DNA of 64,000 nt from Alteribacillus bidgolensis (GCF_002886255.1 NZ_KZ614149.1:930001-994000), one strand, 5' to 3'. Shown: positions 1 to 9,609, numbered from the stretch's first letter. Translations and numbers: made by a program. The notes: generated by a model not told the origin, from the letters alone.

Positions 1-263
1 TCGGTAGCTTTCGTTGTAATGGAGGAAACAGTATTTTCCGCTCCGCTTTCTAATAGTGTATGAATGTATTCTCCGGTTTCTTCAGATGTTTTTAGTTTAA
101 AGAGCTCAGTCGAAAGGAGCCCGAGCACTTCTGAACGCTGATCCGCTCCCTTTTTAGGAGCGCCGGTGCGCGCATCCCAATGCATTAAGCCAATGGCTTG
201 TTCGTAGGCAGATAATTTTTTCATATGTTCATGAAACGCAGCTTCGGTTTTTTTTAGACTCAC
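1..263 (-). CDS. ypwA: Carboxypeptidase Taq, M32 family (N-terminal part)
   Basis: The reading frame runs off the left edge, so only the first 87 or so residues are present. The start is a GTG at 263-261 preceded by GGAG at a suitable distance. The N-terminus contains AIGLMHWDARTGAPKKGADQ, which matches the start of M32 metallocarboxypeptidases (YpwA in Bacillus). The HEXXH zinc motif would lie outside the window. The family removes C-terminal residues from peptides in the cytoplasm. It is divergent from the yneR-like gene. Confidence 0.85.
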   Translation of the reverse strand, partial: MSLKKTEAAFHEHMKKLSAYEQAIGLMHWDARTGAPKKGADQRSEVLGLLSTELFKLKTSEETGEYIHTLLESGAENTVSSITTKAT

Positions 264-407
264 TAGATTCGCTCCTTTATATGTAGAAAATCCTGCTTCA
301 GTCAGAAACAATTTCTTGATAAATAACGATTATCCTGCTGATTTACCGTTATTTTTGAAACATTTCTGTTCTCATGTTATAACATAAAAACAGAGAGGAG
401 AGATACA

Positions 408-710
408 ATGGAACTGACGATTACCCCGGCAGCAGCTCATCATTATAAGGATGAAATGGATTTGAAAGAAGGCGATCACCTAAGATTGTTTGTTCGAATC
501 GGCGGGATCGGCTCCGGCGGCTTTTCGATTGGAGTGGCAAAAGAAAAACCCGAAGCAGAGGCGTACGTGCTTCAGGAAAAAGGTGTTTCTTTTTTTGTCA
601 ATCCCCAAGATAAATGGTATTTAGACGGCATGACGATCTCGTACGATAAAACCATTGATTTGTTGCAGTTTGAAAATCCGAAGATCTATGATGTTATCAA
701 CCCGAAATAA
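408..710 (+). CDS. yneR: HesB/IscA-like protein, YneR type
   Basis: A 100-residue protein with the HesB/IscA-like fold pattern: an N-terminal MELTITPAAAHHYKDEM helix start, then GDHLRLFVRIGG and GGFSIGV strands. It has no cysteine at all, unlike true IscA scaffolds, so it is unlikely to hold an iron-sulfur cluster; YneR proteins in Bacillus are of this uncharacterised type. A GAGGAG ribosome binding site lies just upstream of the ATG. It contrasts with the two selenocysteine-containing HesB-like genes near 27-28.7 kb. Confidence 0.75.
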   Translation: MELTITPAAAHHYKDEMDLKEGDHLRLFVRIGGIGSGGFSIGVAKEKPEAEAYVLQEKGVSFFVNPQDKWYLDGMTISYDKTIDLLQFENPKIYDVINPK

Positions 711-719
711 GGTTGAGGA

Positions 720-902
720 TTAGTTTTTTAAATGATATTCCCACGCCTGCTGCAGCTGCTCTTTTGCTTCTTCGATCGCTGTTTTCCCCTCTGGCAGACG
801 CACTGGCTCCCCATGCGATTGGAATGCTTTTTCCACGTTTCCGATCGCTTTTTCTATTTGCTGCAATGAATACAGCCCTTGATCCTTTTGAAATCTCACC
901 AA
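720..902 (-). CDS. Small hypothetical protein
   Basis: About 60 residues, with a TTG or, one codon later, a GTG start behind a strong AAGGAGGG site. The product is hydrophilic and helical (SLQQIEKAIGNVEKAF, then AIEEAKEQLQQAWEYHL) with no membrane segment. It converges with the yneR-like gene, its stop lying ten bases after that gene's stop. I do not recognise a family. The good ribosome binding site and coding-like composition favour a real gene. Confidence 0.6.
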   Translation of the reverse strand: MVRFQKDQGLYSLQQIEKAIGNVEKAFQSHGEPVRLPEGKTAIEEAKEQLQQAWEYHLKN

Positions 903-1100
903 CTCTTTTTCCCTCCTTGAAGGTATTACTCTAAAAGAATATCCAAAACAAGAAAAGAATATGACTACTTTTTTCTGGGTCTTTTGAACTAAAAAAGGAC
1001 AGGCTTCTTTTATTGCTTACCTCAGATTCAAAAGAAAAAATGCATAATAATGGGAGCTCAGGCGAAAATTATAACTACAATTTAAAGGAGGGCATTATGT

Positions 1101-1280
1101 ATGAATAAAGAACGTGCCAAAGAAATTTTCCACGCACCTGAGATGATCGATGTTACCCATGATGAAAGACCAGTGTACATTGAAGAGGTTATTGAAAGAA
1201 ATGAAACGGCTCGTATTCACCCCATGGATCAACCTAACATTATTCAAGAAGTACCTTTATATGAATTGAAAGAGAAATAA
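1101..1280 (+). CDS. sspH: Small acid-soluble spore protein, H type
   Basis: A 59-residue protein beginning MNKERAKEIFHAPEMIDVTH and ending in PLYELKEK. The pattern RAKEI..APE.IDVT...PV.IE.V.E...TARI.P fits H-type small acid-soluble spore proteins, minor DNA- or spore-core-associated proteins made in the forespore. The start is chosen because AAAGGAGGG sits eight bases before this ATG; an ATG four bases earlier is out of frame. Expected control is forespore sigma-G, but I did not identify that promoter with confidence. Confidence 0.85.
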   Translation: MNKERAKEIFHAPEMIDVTHDERPVYIEEVIERNETARIHPMDQPNIIQEVPLYELKEK

Positions 1281-1389
1281 AAATAAATTTATCAATAAGA
1301 TTTGTTCTCATCTTAACGAGCAGGTCTTTTTGATGAGATCTTCTCTGTCGATTTGAAGGTGCAATGGTACACAAAACAGTTCATACAAA

Positions 1390-1427
1390 AAGAGCCAGCA
1401 TTCTAACCATTCTGGCTCTTTCATTTA
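1390..1427. terminator. Bidirectional hairpin terminator
   Basis: Ten-base stem AAAGAGCCAG / CTGGCTCTTT around a 13-base loop, with T-rich sequence on both sides. It lies about 110 bases after sspH and may end that transcript. Confidence 0.6.
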
Positions 1428-1643
1428 TATTTATAAACAGTAATAAAGTTATTTTCTTCCATTATTTTTATTTTGTTTGCGAATCTCTTCTACTACATGA
1501 TTTGGTAAATTTGGAATAAATCCCCCTAACTCCGTTGAGCCAGCTGGTATATTATTGGTTGGGATCCTGCGAACAGCACAGACGCTGTTACAACAAATAT
1601 TAACAACCGCATTCACATTAAGTAAGAATACCTCATTCAAAAT

Positions 1644-2090
1644 ATGTTACGTATGAGTAAGCTAGATGGTAGAGTAGTAGACTTGAGAATCCTTGTACAA
1701 AAAAATAAGAAAAAATAGTGGACCTTGACAAAAGGGATAAGCAGGGTGGCACTCCACCATTCTTTTATCACAAACGTCAGTCAAGAAATATGGGAAATGA
1801 AGGAGATTCTACCTGTATTGTTTGATAATCCTTTGAAAAGGGCTGCTATTTTAGAAGATATACAAATCGTGTGTATAGGAATTGCTAAAACCTTAGAAAA
1901 ACAAATCGGGTTGCTGGGCGAATTAGGGATAGACTTAGCCATTGGCGAAGAAGGAAAAATAGGAATCATTGAAGTAAATGGCAGATCGCAAAAAGAATTT
2001 TATCATCAAGTAAAGGGAAAAGATTGTGAGAACATTGAATTAATATATAGACATCCTTTAGAGTATGCATACGCTTTAGCTAAATCATAA
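1644..2090 (+). pseudogene. Remnant of a YheC/YheD-type spore-coat ATP-grasp protein
   Basis: The + frame reads GRVVDLRILVQKNKKK, then a TAG stop at 1716-1718, then WTLTKGISRVALHHSFITNVS and IGLLGELGIDLAIGEEGKIG, ending FYHQVKGKD and HPLEYAYALAKS. This is the C-terminal part of the ATP-grasp spore-coat proteins YheC/YheD. Full proteins have several hundred residues; only about 150 remain, with one in-frame stop and no N-terminal part. An intact relative appears to enter the window at the right edge. Confidence 0.7.
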
Positions 2091-2198
2091 GCATAAGAAA
2101 GACTGATGTATTGTATCTCAACCAATTCATTGTTCTAAAAAGGATCTGAACAAATAGCTCGGTTCTTTTCTTCTTTGCACCTTGGTGTGTAAAAGTTG

Positions 2199-2247
2199 AA
2201 AAATATAAGGCCCCTACCGCATACACTTCATTTGCTGCGGATGGGGC
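2199..2247 (-). terminator. Probable terminator of ypsC
   Basis: Stem made of GCCCC/GGGGC and CCGCA/TGCGG blocks separated by a 2x2 mismatch. On the minus strand the hairpin is followed by a T-rich run. It lies about 100 bases after the ypsC stop. Confidence 0.5.
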
Positions 2248-2342
2248 TGGGTTTTAAAAAAGTTCAACCAGAACTTCTGGCTGATCTTATCTACGAACCG
2301 ATAAGTTGTCATCTCCATCAAAGCTTTTCATATTATGCTGCT

Positions 2343-3485
2343 TTAACGGTTCCGCGGAGGTCTTTTCCCCCAATACTGATAATAATCCGTTTTAATATTG
2401 CCGTTATAAAGCTTGCGTTTTTTTGTCGCTTTTTTGCCGAAAAGCGACTCAAATTTTTCATTCGAGGTCAATACATAAACCGACCATGTGTCAAGCGGAC
2501 GCAGCGTGGTGCCAAGTTCTTTGTAGAGCGCTTCAACGACTTCTTTATCGCCGAGCCGTTCGCCGTATGGCGGATTGGAAACGAGACAGCCATAATCTTT
2601 TTGGGCTGTAAAGTCGGTAACTTGCATTTGTTTAAACGATACTGCGCCATACAGCCCTGCTTCCATCGCATTTTCTTCTGCGAGTTCGACCATTTTATGA
2701 TCAATATCGGATCCTTGAATATCCAGGGGCTGGTCATAGTTTGCTTTGTCTTCTACTTCTTCTCGGGCCCGGTCCCAAAGCTGCACAGGAATCCACGGCC
2801 ATTCTTCAGAAACAAATTCGCGGTTAAAACCAGGAGCGATGTTCTGTCCGATGAGAGCGGCTTCGATTGGAATCGTACCGGAACCGCAAAACGGGTCTCT
2901 AAAAGGACGGTCTGGATGCCAGTTGGTAAGCTGAACCATAGCCGCAGCGAGGGTTTCTTTTAAAGGAGCTTTGTTGTGTAAGGGGCGGTATCCTCTTTTA
3001 TGCAGCCCATCCCCGGACGAGTCAATAGAAAGTACGGCTGTATCTTTATGTATAGCAACTTCTATTTTAAAAAGGGCGCCAGTTTCTTGAAACCAATCCG
3101 TGTGATAAGACTGCTTTAACCGCTCAACAATCGCTTTTTTTACAATAGATTGGCAGTCTGGCACACTGTAAAGTTTAGATTTTACGGACCGGCCTGTTAC
3201 GGGGAATTCTGCATCTTCTGGCAGGAACTTTTCCCAAGGCACCGATTTTGTTTGTTCAAATAATTCTTCAAAAGTTACGGCTTTAAATGAAGCGGCTTTT
3301 ACTTTAATACGATCGGCTGTGCGAATCCACAAATTAGCTCTTGGGATTGCATCAAGCGGTGCGGTAAATTCTACTTTGCCATTTTCCATGTTAACATTTT
3401 CATAGCCGAGAGCTTTTACTTCTCGGCCGACCAGGGCTTCTAATCCCATCGTAGCTGTGGCGATTAATGTTACTTTATTTTCCAT
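2343..3485 (-). CDS. ypsC: THUMP-domain RNA/DNA N6/N2 methyltransferase family (RlmL-like)
   Basis: A 380-residue protein with an N-terminal THUMP/ferredoxin-like part (KVTLIATATMGLEALVGREV) and a C-terminal Rossmann methyltransferase domain. The SAM and catalytic motifs are DPFCGSGTIPIEAALIG (about residue 193) and VSNPPYGERLG (about 300). The family methylates guanine or adenine in rRNA; YpsC of Bacillus is the closest type. I chose the ATG at 3485 because AAAGGAG lies just before it; the frame is open for 33 more codons without a better site. In Bacillus ypsC sits next to rnpB; here a decayed cluster separates the two. Confidence 0.85.
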   Translation of the reverse strand: MENKVTLIATATMGLEALVGREVKALGYENVNMENGKVEFTAPLDAIPRANLWIRTADRIKVKAASFKAVTFEELFEQTKSVPWEKFLPEDAEFPVTGRSVKSKLYSVPDCQSIVKKAIVERLKQSYHTDWFQETGALFKIEVAIHKDTAVLSIDSSGDGLHKRGYRPLHNKAPLKETLAAAMVQLTNWHPDRPFRDPFCGSGTIPIEAALIGQNIAPGFNREFVSEEWPWIPVQLWDRAREEVEDKANYDQPLDIQGSDIDHKMVELAEENAMEAGLYGAVSFKQMQVTDFTAQKDYGCLVSNPPYGERLGDKEVVEALYKELGTTLRPLDTWSVYVLTSNEKFESLFGKKATKKRKLYNGNIKTDYYQYWGKRPPRNR

Positions 3486-3604
3486 GCTGGAACTCCTTTG
3501 TGCTGTAAAAAATTGTTCAAGATGTTTTGCTTTTTTTAGTATAATTCCACTTGAATAATCGTTTATGCTTAAATAATCGTTCATGTATGATATTGCTTGC
3601 AGTC

Positions 3605-4490
3605 TTACAAAACTTGGTCATACTTTTTCAGTTTATCATATAACACGGATCGGCTGACACCTAATAATTTAGCCGCCTTGCTTTTGTTGCCTTTTGCTTG
3701 ATGCAGTGCCTGATGAATAGCTGTTTTTTCAGCTTGTTCAAGAAGGGAATATGGATCATGGTCTTTATCAATAATTGTTCTATCTCGTCCCACTTGCTTT
3801 AGCACATAATCTGGTAAATCCTCGACTTGAATCATGCCGTGTTCTGCAAAAATCATTGCGCGCTCTAATATATTTCGCAGTTCGCGTACGTTGCCAGGCC
3901 AGTGATACTCTATCATGATTTCCTGTGCAAGCGGGTCTATACCGGTAATACTTGTGCCATTTACTTTATTTAATTGTGGAATAATTGACTCACTTAATAA
4001 ATAGATATCTTCTTTTCTCTTACGCAGCGGTGGAATTTCAAGAAATTACATTTAGCCGATAGAATAAGTCTTCTCTAAATTCTCCTTTTTGAACCATTTC
4101 TTCAACGGAACGGTGTGTCGCTGTAATAATGCGAACGTCCACTTGTACCCGTTTTGTTCCGCCTACTTTGTAAAAGCCGTTTTCTTGGAATACGCGAAGC
4201 AGTTTAGCTTGCATTAAAAAAGACATATCTCCTATCTCATCAAGAAACAATGTTCCTTTATGGGCAATGTCAAAACTTTCCTAGCTTCCCCTTTTGTACG
4301 ACCCCTGTAAACGCACCTTCTTCATAGCCGAAAAACTCAGATTCTAATAGGTGCTCAGGAATCGCAGCGCAATTAACAGTAATAACGGATCGTCTCCGCG
4401 TGCACTAACGGAGTTCGTGTGCGAACAATTCTTTGTCTGTACCGCCTGTCCGTAGCCGTTTTATTTCATATTGGAGAATGTTTGTTGAGA
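3605..4490 (-). pseudogene. Decayed sigma-54-dependent transcriptional activator
   Basis: Fragments in order: VITVNCAAIPEHLLESEFFG and EEGAFTG, LFLDEIGD (Walker B), EDLFYRLNV, LEIPPLRKRKEDI, YHWPGNVRELRN, then a Fis-type helix-turn-helix ending near KAAKLLGVSRSVLYDKLKKY. These are the AAA+ and DNA-binding domains of an enhancer-binding protein. At least two one-base shifts break the frame, near 4275 and near 4045, and the region before VITVNC is damaged too. No sensory domain remains. It probably once controlled the adjacent acyl-CoA genes. Confidence 0.85.
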
Positions 4491-4512
4491 GAGAAAAAGA
4501 AGAGCTGAAGCA

Positions 4513-4692
4513 TTAACTTGTAGGCTTTTTTTCCCATTGTTCGATCGATATGGTTTTAGGTTTATTGGATTTGGCGTACACCGCGTTATGAATAAGAATA
4601 TCAAATCCTGGCAGTTCTTTCATCATGCGATGGATGTCTTCTTCTTTGCTGACATCGGCTTGTATAACTTCAGCTGATCCCCCATTTAGTAC
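4513..4692 (-). pseudogene. Short-chain dehydrogenase fragment
   Basis: About 60 codons reading GGSAEVIQADVSKEEDIHRM and DILIHNAVYAKSNKP, the middle of a FabG-like SDR (the ADVS and NNAG-type region). The Rossmann start and the YxxxK catalytic part are absent. On its 5' side it is joined directly to a broken acyl-CoA ligase, which looks like a deletion junction near 4690. Confidence 0.75.
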
Positions 4693-5475
4693 ATGGTGGG
4701 AACACCGATAAAGAAATGTGTTCGTTATGAATCGTTTCTGCAACCGTTTCCAATTCGAAATGTTCAAATAATCTAAACTTTCCTTCTTTCATGAAAATAA
4801 GTAACAGACCGGCCATAAGAACTAAAAGATGGGATAGCGGTGTGACAATACAACCAAAATGGTCTTCGTTTAATTGGATCCCCTCTGCGTAAAATTCAGC
4901 ATTCGTGTTTAAGTTATAATGGGTCAACTCTACTCCCTTTGGCTGGCCGGTTGTCCCAGAAGTGTATTAGATACAAGCGGTTACGTCTGGAGAAAGATCG
5001 ATAGTTTCAGCTTCTTGATCTACTTCTTTTATTTTCCTCAGAGACAGAGTATGCTGGCGCTTTTGAAATTTCGTTCGTATCCGTTAACATTATCATTTCT
5101 AAATAAGAAAGCTTAGAAAAAACCGCTTCTACATCGTTTGCTTTTTCAGAAGTGGTAAAGAGAATTTTCGTTTCAGAGTTTGATAAAATATATTCTGCTT
5201 CTTTTATCTTAAACATGTAATTGAGCGGTACAACGATGGCACCTAGTTTGAGAACAGCATAAAAAAGATAAATAAATTTATGCTGTTTGGCAGCCAGACA
5301 GCGATGCGGTCTTCTTTATTCACTCCTCTGTTTCGCAAAAGATTAACATATACGTTGGTTTGCTGGTTAATGTATTCATAAAAATACGTTAGAATACGTT
5401 TTCTCTTTAAAGCGTACTGCTTCTGCGGTTGGTTTTCTCCATGCTTGCCTTTCAAGGGAAAAAGCCAGGTTCATT
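4690..5475 (-). pseudogene. Decayed AMP-forming acyl-CoA ligase (N-terminal half)
   Basis: Pieces in three frames match the N-terminal half of acyl-CoA synthetases: VNLLRNRGVNKEDRIAVWLP, AEYILSNSETKILFTTSEK, a LTHYNLNTNAEFYAEGIQL stretch and a final GVPTMY. Frameshifts or gaps lie near 5230, 5000 and 4700. The gene is cut at the GVPTMY region and fused to an SDR fragment. The function was probably fatty-acid activation; no functional product is possible. Confidence 0.8.
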
Positions 5476-5571
5476 CGTTAACCTCCTTTTTGAGAAACCA
5501 GGCTCCGTCCGTGAATATGGTTTCCCTGTAACGTAAGAAGCTAGTTATTTTCAAAGAAAGTGCGATCCGAA

Positions 5572-6582
5572 TTAATGCGGTATAGAAAGAACTAATTTCC
5601 CGAAGTTTACGCCTTGATCTATTTTTTTGTGTGCCTCGGCTGTATCTGAGAGCTCAAAGGTTTCATCAATGACAGGGTGAATACCATGAGCTTCCCAGAA
5701 GTTAAGCATTTGCTGAAATTCTTTTGGCGACCCCATTGTAGAACCGAATATATTTAATTGCTTAAAGAAAATCCGCGGCATGACTAATTTCTCCACCGGC
5801 CCTTTTGTGGCTCCAAAAGAGACGATTCTGCTTGCAGGCTTTGCTAAAGTGATAAGATCATTAAAAACATCGCCGCCGATGCTGTCAATAGCCAGGTCAG
5901 CCCCTCCGCTCATTTCTTGTAATTCTTTGACCCAGTTGATTGATTCCTTGTAATTTACGCCGCCAGCAGCCCCCATATCGACAGCTTTTTGAATTTTTTC
6001 ATCACTGCTTGACGTAACAAATACTTTCGCTCCAAGGGCAGCTGCGATCTGTAAAACGAATGTGGCAACACCTCCTCCGATACCAGGAATAATGACACTT
6101 TCTCCAGGTTTTATCTGCCCTCTTGTTACTGCAGCTCTAAATGCGGTTACCCCGCCAAGCCCAATAGCCGCCGCTTCTTCAAAGTTAAGATGCTCTGGTT
6201 TGTGGAAGACGTTTTCTTCGGGAATGCTTATATATTGAGCATAGGTTCCATCGATAGGAACTCCTAGTACCGAAAAGTCCGGCCCTGCATAATCTGGATG
6301 ATCTCCCCAGTTCATCGTTGGGTTTATGACAACTTCCTGCCCTTTTAGTGCACTTTTTACCCCTTCTCCAACTTTGACAATTTCGCCTGAACCATCTGCG
6401 CCAAGGATGGATGGAAGTTTTATTCCAGGGTATTGGCCATAGCGAATAAATAAGTCGCGTCGATTTACAGCAGCGGCGTGAAGTTTTACCAATACATGTC
6501 CTCGTTCTATGAAAGGATCCGCTGTTTCTTCGTAATAAAGTTCACCAGGATTGCCAATTTCTTTTAAGATAATTGCTTTCAC
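5572..6582 (-). CDS. Zinc-independent MDR / quinone oxidoreductase family protein
   Basis: A 336-residue medium-chain dehydrogenase/reductase. The GroES-like N-terminal domain contains GHVLVKLHAAAVNRRDLFIR and LGADGSGEIVKVG; the NAD(P)-binding domain has a glycine-rich PGIGGGVATFVLQIAAALGA segment near residue 160. The lobe that binds structural zinc in classical alcohol dehydrogenases is not evident, which suggests a quinone oxidoreductase or enoyl reductase type. The GTG start at 6582 follows an AGGAGG site; an upstream ATG in the same frame has none. It is one of the few intact genes in the acyl-CoA cluster. Confidence 0.8.
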   Translation of the reverse strand: MKAIILKEIGNPGELYYEETADPFIERGHVLVKLHAAAVNRRDLFIRYGQYPGIKLPSILGADGSGEIVKVGEGVKSALKGQEVVINPTMNWGDHPDYAGPDFSVLGVPIDGTYAQYISIPEENVFHKPEHLNFEEAAAIGLGGVTAFRAAVTRGQIKPGESVIIPGIGGGVATFVLQIAAALGAKVFVTSSSDEKIQKAVDMGAAGGVNYKESINWVKELQEMSGGADLAIDSIGGDVFNDLITLAKPASRIVSFGATKGPVEKLVMPRIFFKQLNIFGSTMGSPKEFQQMLNFWEAHGIHPVIDETFELSDTAEAHKKIDQGVNFGKLVLSIPH

Positions 6583-6647
6583 GCTTTTCCTCCTATACAT
6601 AAATACATTTTTTAAAAGGTTGGTCTCTGTCATGGGACGGGGCTGAT

Positions 6648-7805
6648 TTAAAGCATGACTCCATTTTCCTTTAAACGTTTATATTCGTCACTTGAAATAT
6701 TTATTTCGGCCAACAATTCTTCTGCATGTTCTCCAAGCCTAGGTGCCTTTTGTTTGTAAGTGCCAGGCGTTTTCGACATTTTAATAGGGGGAGAAATATG
6801 AGGATGGTTTTCAGTCTGTACCATTTCTCTATAAGCTAACTGCGGGTTATGTTTCATTTCTTCTAGGGTTAAAACAGGTGCCACACAGGTATCCATATCA
6901 GAAAAAATAGTAAGCCATGCTTCTAATGGCTTTTCTGAAATGATTGTTTGAATATCCGCTTTTAATTGATGCTGTTTAAATAAGGGAGCATCTAAAAGCG
7001 GAATAAACTCTTCTTTACCAATTCCTTTACAAAATGCTTCCCAAAATTTTGGTTCCAAAGCTCCAACCGATAAGTAACGCTTGTCTTTTGTTTCATACAC
7101 TTCATAACAAGCTTTGCCGCCAGAAAGGGTTAATTCTCCGGGGCGGGGTTCGACGTTGGTCGTTAAATAATCAGGGAGAATAGTCTGCATCCACGAAATG
7201 ACATTATCAAGCATGGATATATCGATAAACTGACCTTTTCCTGACTTTTCTCTTTCTAATAAAGCCATCATAATTCCAAACGCTGCAGGTAATGCTCCTC
7301 CGCCTAAATCGGCTATTTGCGCAGGAGGAACTGTTGGTTTTGTATTTGGTCTTCCAAAAAAATGGAGAAGACCGGAATAACTAAGATAATTTATGTCGTG
7401 GCCGGGCAAGTCTTTATATGGTCCGGTTTGGCCATATCCTGTAATGGCACAATATACGAGGGCTGGATTAACGGATGCTAATACATCATAGCCAATACCA
7501 AGTCTGTCCATCACTCCGGGGCGGAAGGATTCCACCACAACATCAGCTTCTTTCACCAGCTTTAAAAAAACTTCTTTGCCTTGATCTGCTTTTAAATCAA
7601 TACTTATACTTTTTTTGTTTCTATTTAAAGAATGAAAAAATGCGCTGTTTTCATCTATTTTTGGTTCTTCCCATCTTGCATAATCGCCGGTTTTCATATC
7701 TTCTACTTTGATTACTTCCGCTCCGTAATCTGCGAGCAGCAGCGTACAATAGGGTCCTGGCAAAAGTCTTGTTAAATCAAGAACGCGATAGGAATTTAGC
7801 GGCAT
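6648..7805 (-). CDS. CaiB/BaiF family CoA transferase
   Basis: A 385-residue family III CoA transferase. The N-terminus YRVLDLTRLLPGPYCTLLLA and VIKVEDMKTGDYAR are typical, and the likely catalytic aspartate is in QIADLGGG (about residue 168). Members move CoA between carboxylic acids or racemise alpha-methylacyl-CoA; the N-terminal PGP and HDINYLS resemble the racemase branch. AGGAGG precedes the ATG. It is the central intact gene of the acyl-CoA set, so a role in branched or odd carboxylic acid activation is plausible. Confidence 0.88.
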   Translation of the reverse strand: MPLNSYRVLDLTRLLPGPYCTLLLADYGAEVIKVEDMKTGDYARWEEPKIDENSAFFHSLNRNKKSISIDLKADQGKEVFLKLVKEADVVVESFRPGVMDRLGIGYDVLASVNPALVYCAITGYGQTGPYKDLPGHDINYLSYSGLLHFFGRPNTKPTVPPAQIADLGGGALPAAFGIMMALLEREKSGKGQFIDISMLDNVISWMQTILPDYLTTNVEPRPGELTLSGGKACYEVYETKDKRYLSVGALEPKFWEAFCKGIGKEEFIPLLDAPLFKQHQLKADIQTIISEKPLEAWLTIFSDMDTCVAPVLTLEEMKHNPQLAYREMVQTENHPHISPPIKMSKTPGTYKQKAPRLGEHAEELLAEINISSDEYKRLKENGVML

Positions 7806-7836
7806 GGCTTGTACACCTCCTGCTTCGTTATATCAT

Positions 7837-8367
7837 TTATAAGTTAAGATTTTTTGCAATAATTCCTTTCATAATTTCATTGGAGCCCGCATAAATCGAA
7901 GTGACAGCGGTATCACGAAATCTTCTCGCTATTTCGTATTCTTCCATATATCCATAGCCTCCATGAACCTGCATACACTCCACAGAGACTTTTTTTGCTA
8001 AATCTGTTATCCACCATTTAGCCATAGAAACTTCAGTAACAATATCTGCCCTTTCTATATGTTTTTCAATCAATTGATCAACAAACGTGCGGCCAATTTT
8101 AATTTCGGTTGCCATTTCCGCCATTTTAAATTGTGTATTCTGAAAGGAGCTGATCACAGAATACGGAAAATCCGCTTCCAAGCCTCCGTATATTTCTTCT
8201 GCCCACGGGCATAAAAAGCCTTGTTCCCCAAGCTTCTTCCAAAATGAACGAGGTATTGTTTTTTGGTTTTCCCATGTTTCAAAATATGGTTCAGCTTCTT
8301 GTTTTAAAAACTTTTGAAGAGAAGCACGAAAGATTTGATGTTCTTCCTTTATATATTGTTGGTTCAT
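7837..8367 (-). pseudogene. Acyl-CoA dehydrogenase with a large internal deletion
   Basis: The open frame encodes 176 residues where the family has about 380. Residues 1-72 match the N-terminal helical domain (FLKQEAEPYFETWE, FWKKLGEQGF, EEIYGGLEADFPYSVI). The frame then jumps to the C-terminal helical domain (MAEMATEIKIGRTFVDQLI, CMQVHGGYGYMEEYEIARRF, YAGSNEIMKG). About 200 residues, including most of the FAD and substrate pocket, are missing in frame. The product is very unlikely to work. Confidence 0.85.
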
Positions 8368-8388
8368 GATAATGCCCTCGTTTTCTAT

Positions 8389-9543
8389 TTAACTCAATCG
8401 TTCGATAATGGTTGCATTGGCCATTCCGTGGCCTTCACACATGGTTTGCAGACCGTATCTTCCCCCTGTTCTCTCCAATTCGTGAATCATCGTTGTCATT
8501 AGTCTTCCTCCGCTTGCTCCTAACGGATGGCCCAGTGCAATAGCTCCACCGTTTGGATTTAACTTTTCCGGGTCGGCTCCTGTCTCTTTAAGCCAGGCGA
8601 GCGGTACCGGCGCAAAGGCTTCATTAACTTCAAAATGATCAATATCGTTTATCGCAAGTCCTGCTTTTTTAAGCACTTTTTCTGTTGCTGGAATGGGGCC
8701 AGTTAACATAAGGGTAGGGTCGGAACCTACAACACTGCGGGCGAGGACTCGAAAACGCGGTTTTAAACCAAGTTGTTCTGCTTTTTTTCGTGACATTAAT
8801 AAAACGGCCACGGCGCCGTCGCTGATTTGGCTTGAGTTCCCTGGATGAATTTTTCCATTTTCATCAAAGGACGGTTTTAAGCTTCCCAATTTTTCTAAAC
8901 TGCTGTTTGCTCTTGGTCCTTCATCGTTTTTCATGGTTTCTGATCCATTACTCTCTGGAGGAGTTACTTCAAGCGGCATAATTTCTCTATCAAAGCGTCC
9001 CTCCTTTTGAGCGTTAATCGCTTTTTCATGACTTTCTAGCGAAAATTCATCTAGCTGCTCTCGGCTGAATCCCCATTTTTCTGCGATACGTTCCGCAGAC
9101 AATCCTTGATTGATCATTTCATATCTGGACGTCAATTCGTCACTGAACTCGACTCCCTGGATGTTGGAGAACATAGGAACGCGTGACATGTTTTCAATTC
9201 CCCCTGCTACCACCACATCCATATCCCCGCTTGCAATTGCTTGAGCCGCAAAATGTACTGCTTGTTGACTCGACCCGCATTGGCGGTCAAGCGTTGTGCC
9301 AGGAACTTCGATCGGATAATCCGCAATAAGCGCGGAAACCCTTGCAATATCAAAAGCCTGTTCACCTACTTGGGATACACAGCCGAAAATTACATCTTCA
9401 ATGAGGCCAGGCTCTATATTTGTCCGTTTTACGAGTTCTTTTAACGGTTGTGCTGCTAATTCATCAGCACGTACTCCGCTAAGTTTACCTTTTCTTTTTC
9501 CAACGGGTGTTCTTACAGCTTCCACTATTACGGGTTCGTTCAT
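8389..9543 (-). CDS. Acetyl-CoA acetyltransferase / 3-ketoacyl-CoA thiolase
   Basis: A 384-residue thiolase. The first catalytic cysteine is in DRQCGSSQQA (about residue 88), followed by NEAFA, GHPLGASGGR and the second cysteine in MCEGHGMANA near the C-terminus. All catalytic elements are present and the length is normal, so it is probably active in the last step of beta-oxidation. It lies 21 bases upstream of the damaged dehydrogenase gene. Confidence 0.9.
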   Translation of the reverse strand: MNEPVIVEAVRTPVGKRKGKLSGVRADELAAQPLKELVKRTNIEPGLIEDVIFGCVSQVGEQAFDIARVSALIADYPIEVPGTTLDRQCGSSQQAVHFAAQAIASGDMDVVVAGGIENMSRVPMFSNIQGVEFSDELTSRYEMINQGLSAERIAEKWGFSREQLDEFSLESHEKAINAQKEGRFDREIMPLEVTPPESNGSETMKNDEGPRANSSLEKLGSLKPSFDENGKIHPGNSSQISDGAVAVLLMSRKKAEQLGLKPRFRVLARSVVGSDPTLMLTGPIPATEKVLKKAGLAINDIDHFEVNEAFAPVPLAWLKETGADPEKLNPNGGAIALGHPLGASGGRLMTTMIHELERTGGRYGLQTMCEGHGMANATIIERLS

Positions 9544-9609
9544 ATCTTATCTCCCTCTCCACTTTGTTTTCATGCCCTTTTATTTGAAACATTCTGACAT
9601 AAAAGTATT

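Noticed and set aside
1449..1640. A 63-codon minus-strand frame with VNICCNSVCAV
   Set aside because: No ribosome site, no family, and it abuts the + strand coat-protein remnant; I did not list it as a gene.
1716..1718. In-frame TAG in the YheC/YheD remnant as a pyrrolysine codon
   Set aside because: No pyl genes are seen and the N-terminal part of the gene is missing, so plain decay is the better reading.
2196..2963. A 255-codon + strand open frame opposite ypsC
   Set aside because: It is fully antisense to a clear methyltransferase gene, has no ribosome site and no recognisable motif.
4038..4060. UGA in the sigma-54 activator as a selenocysteine codon
   Set aside because: The protein continues in a different frame, so this is a frameshift; the family has no Cys there.
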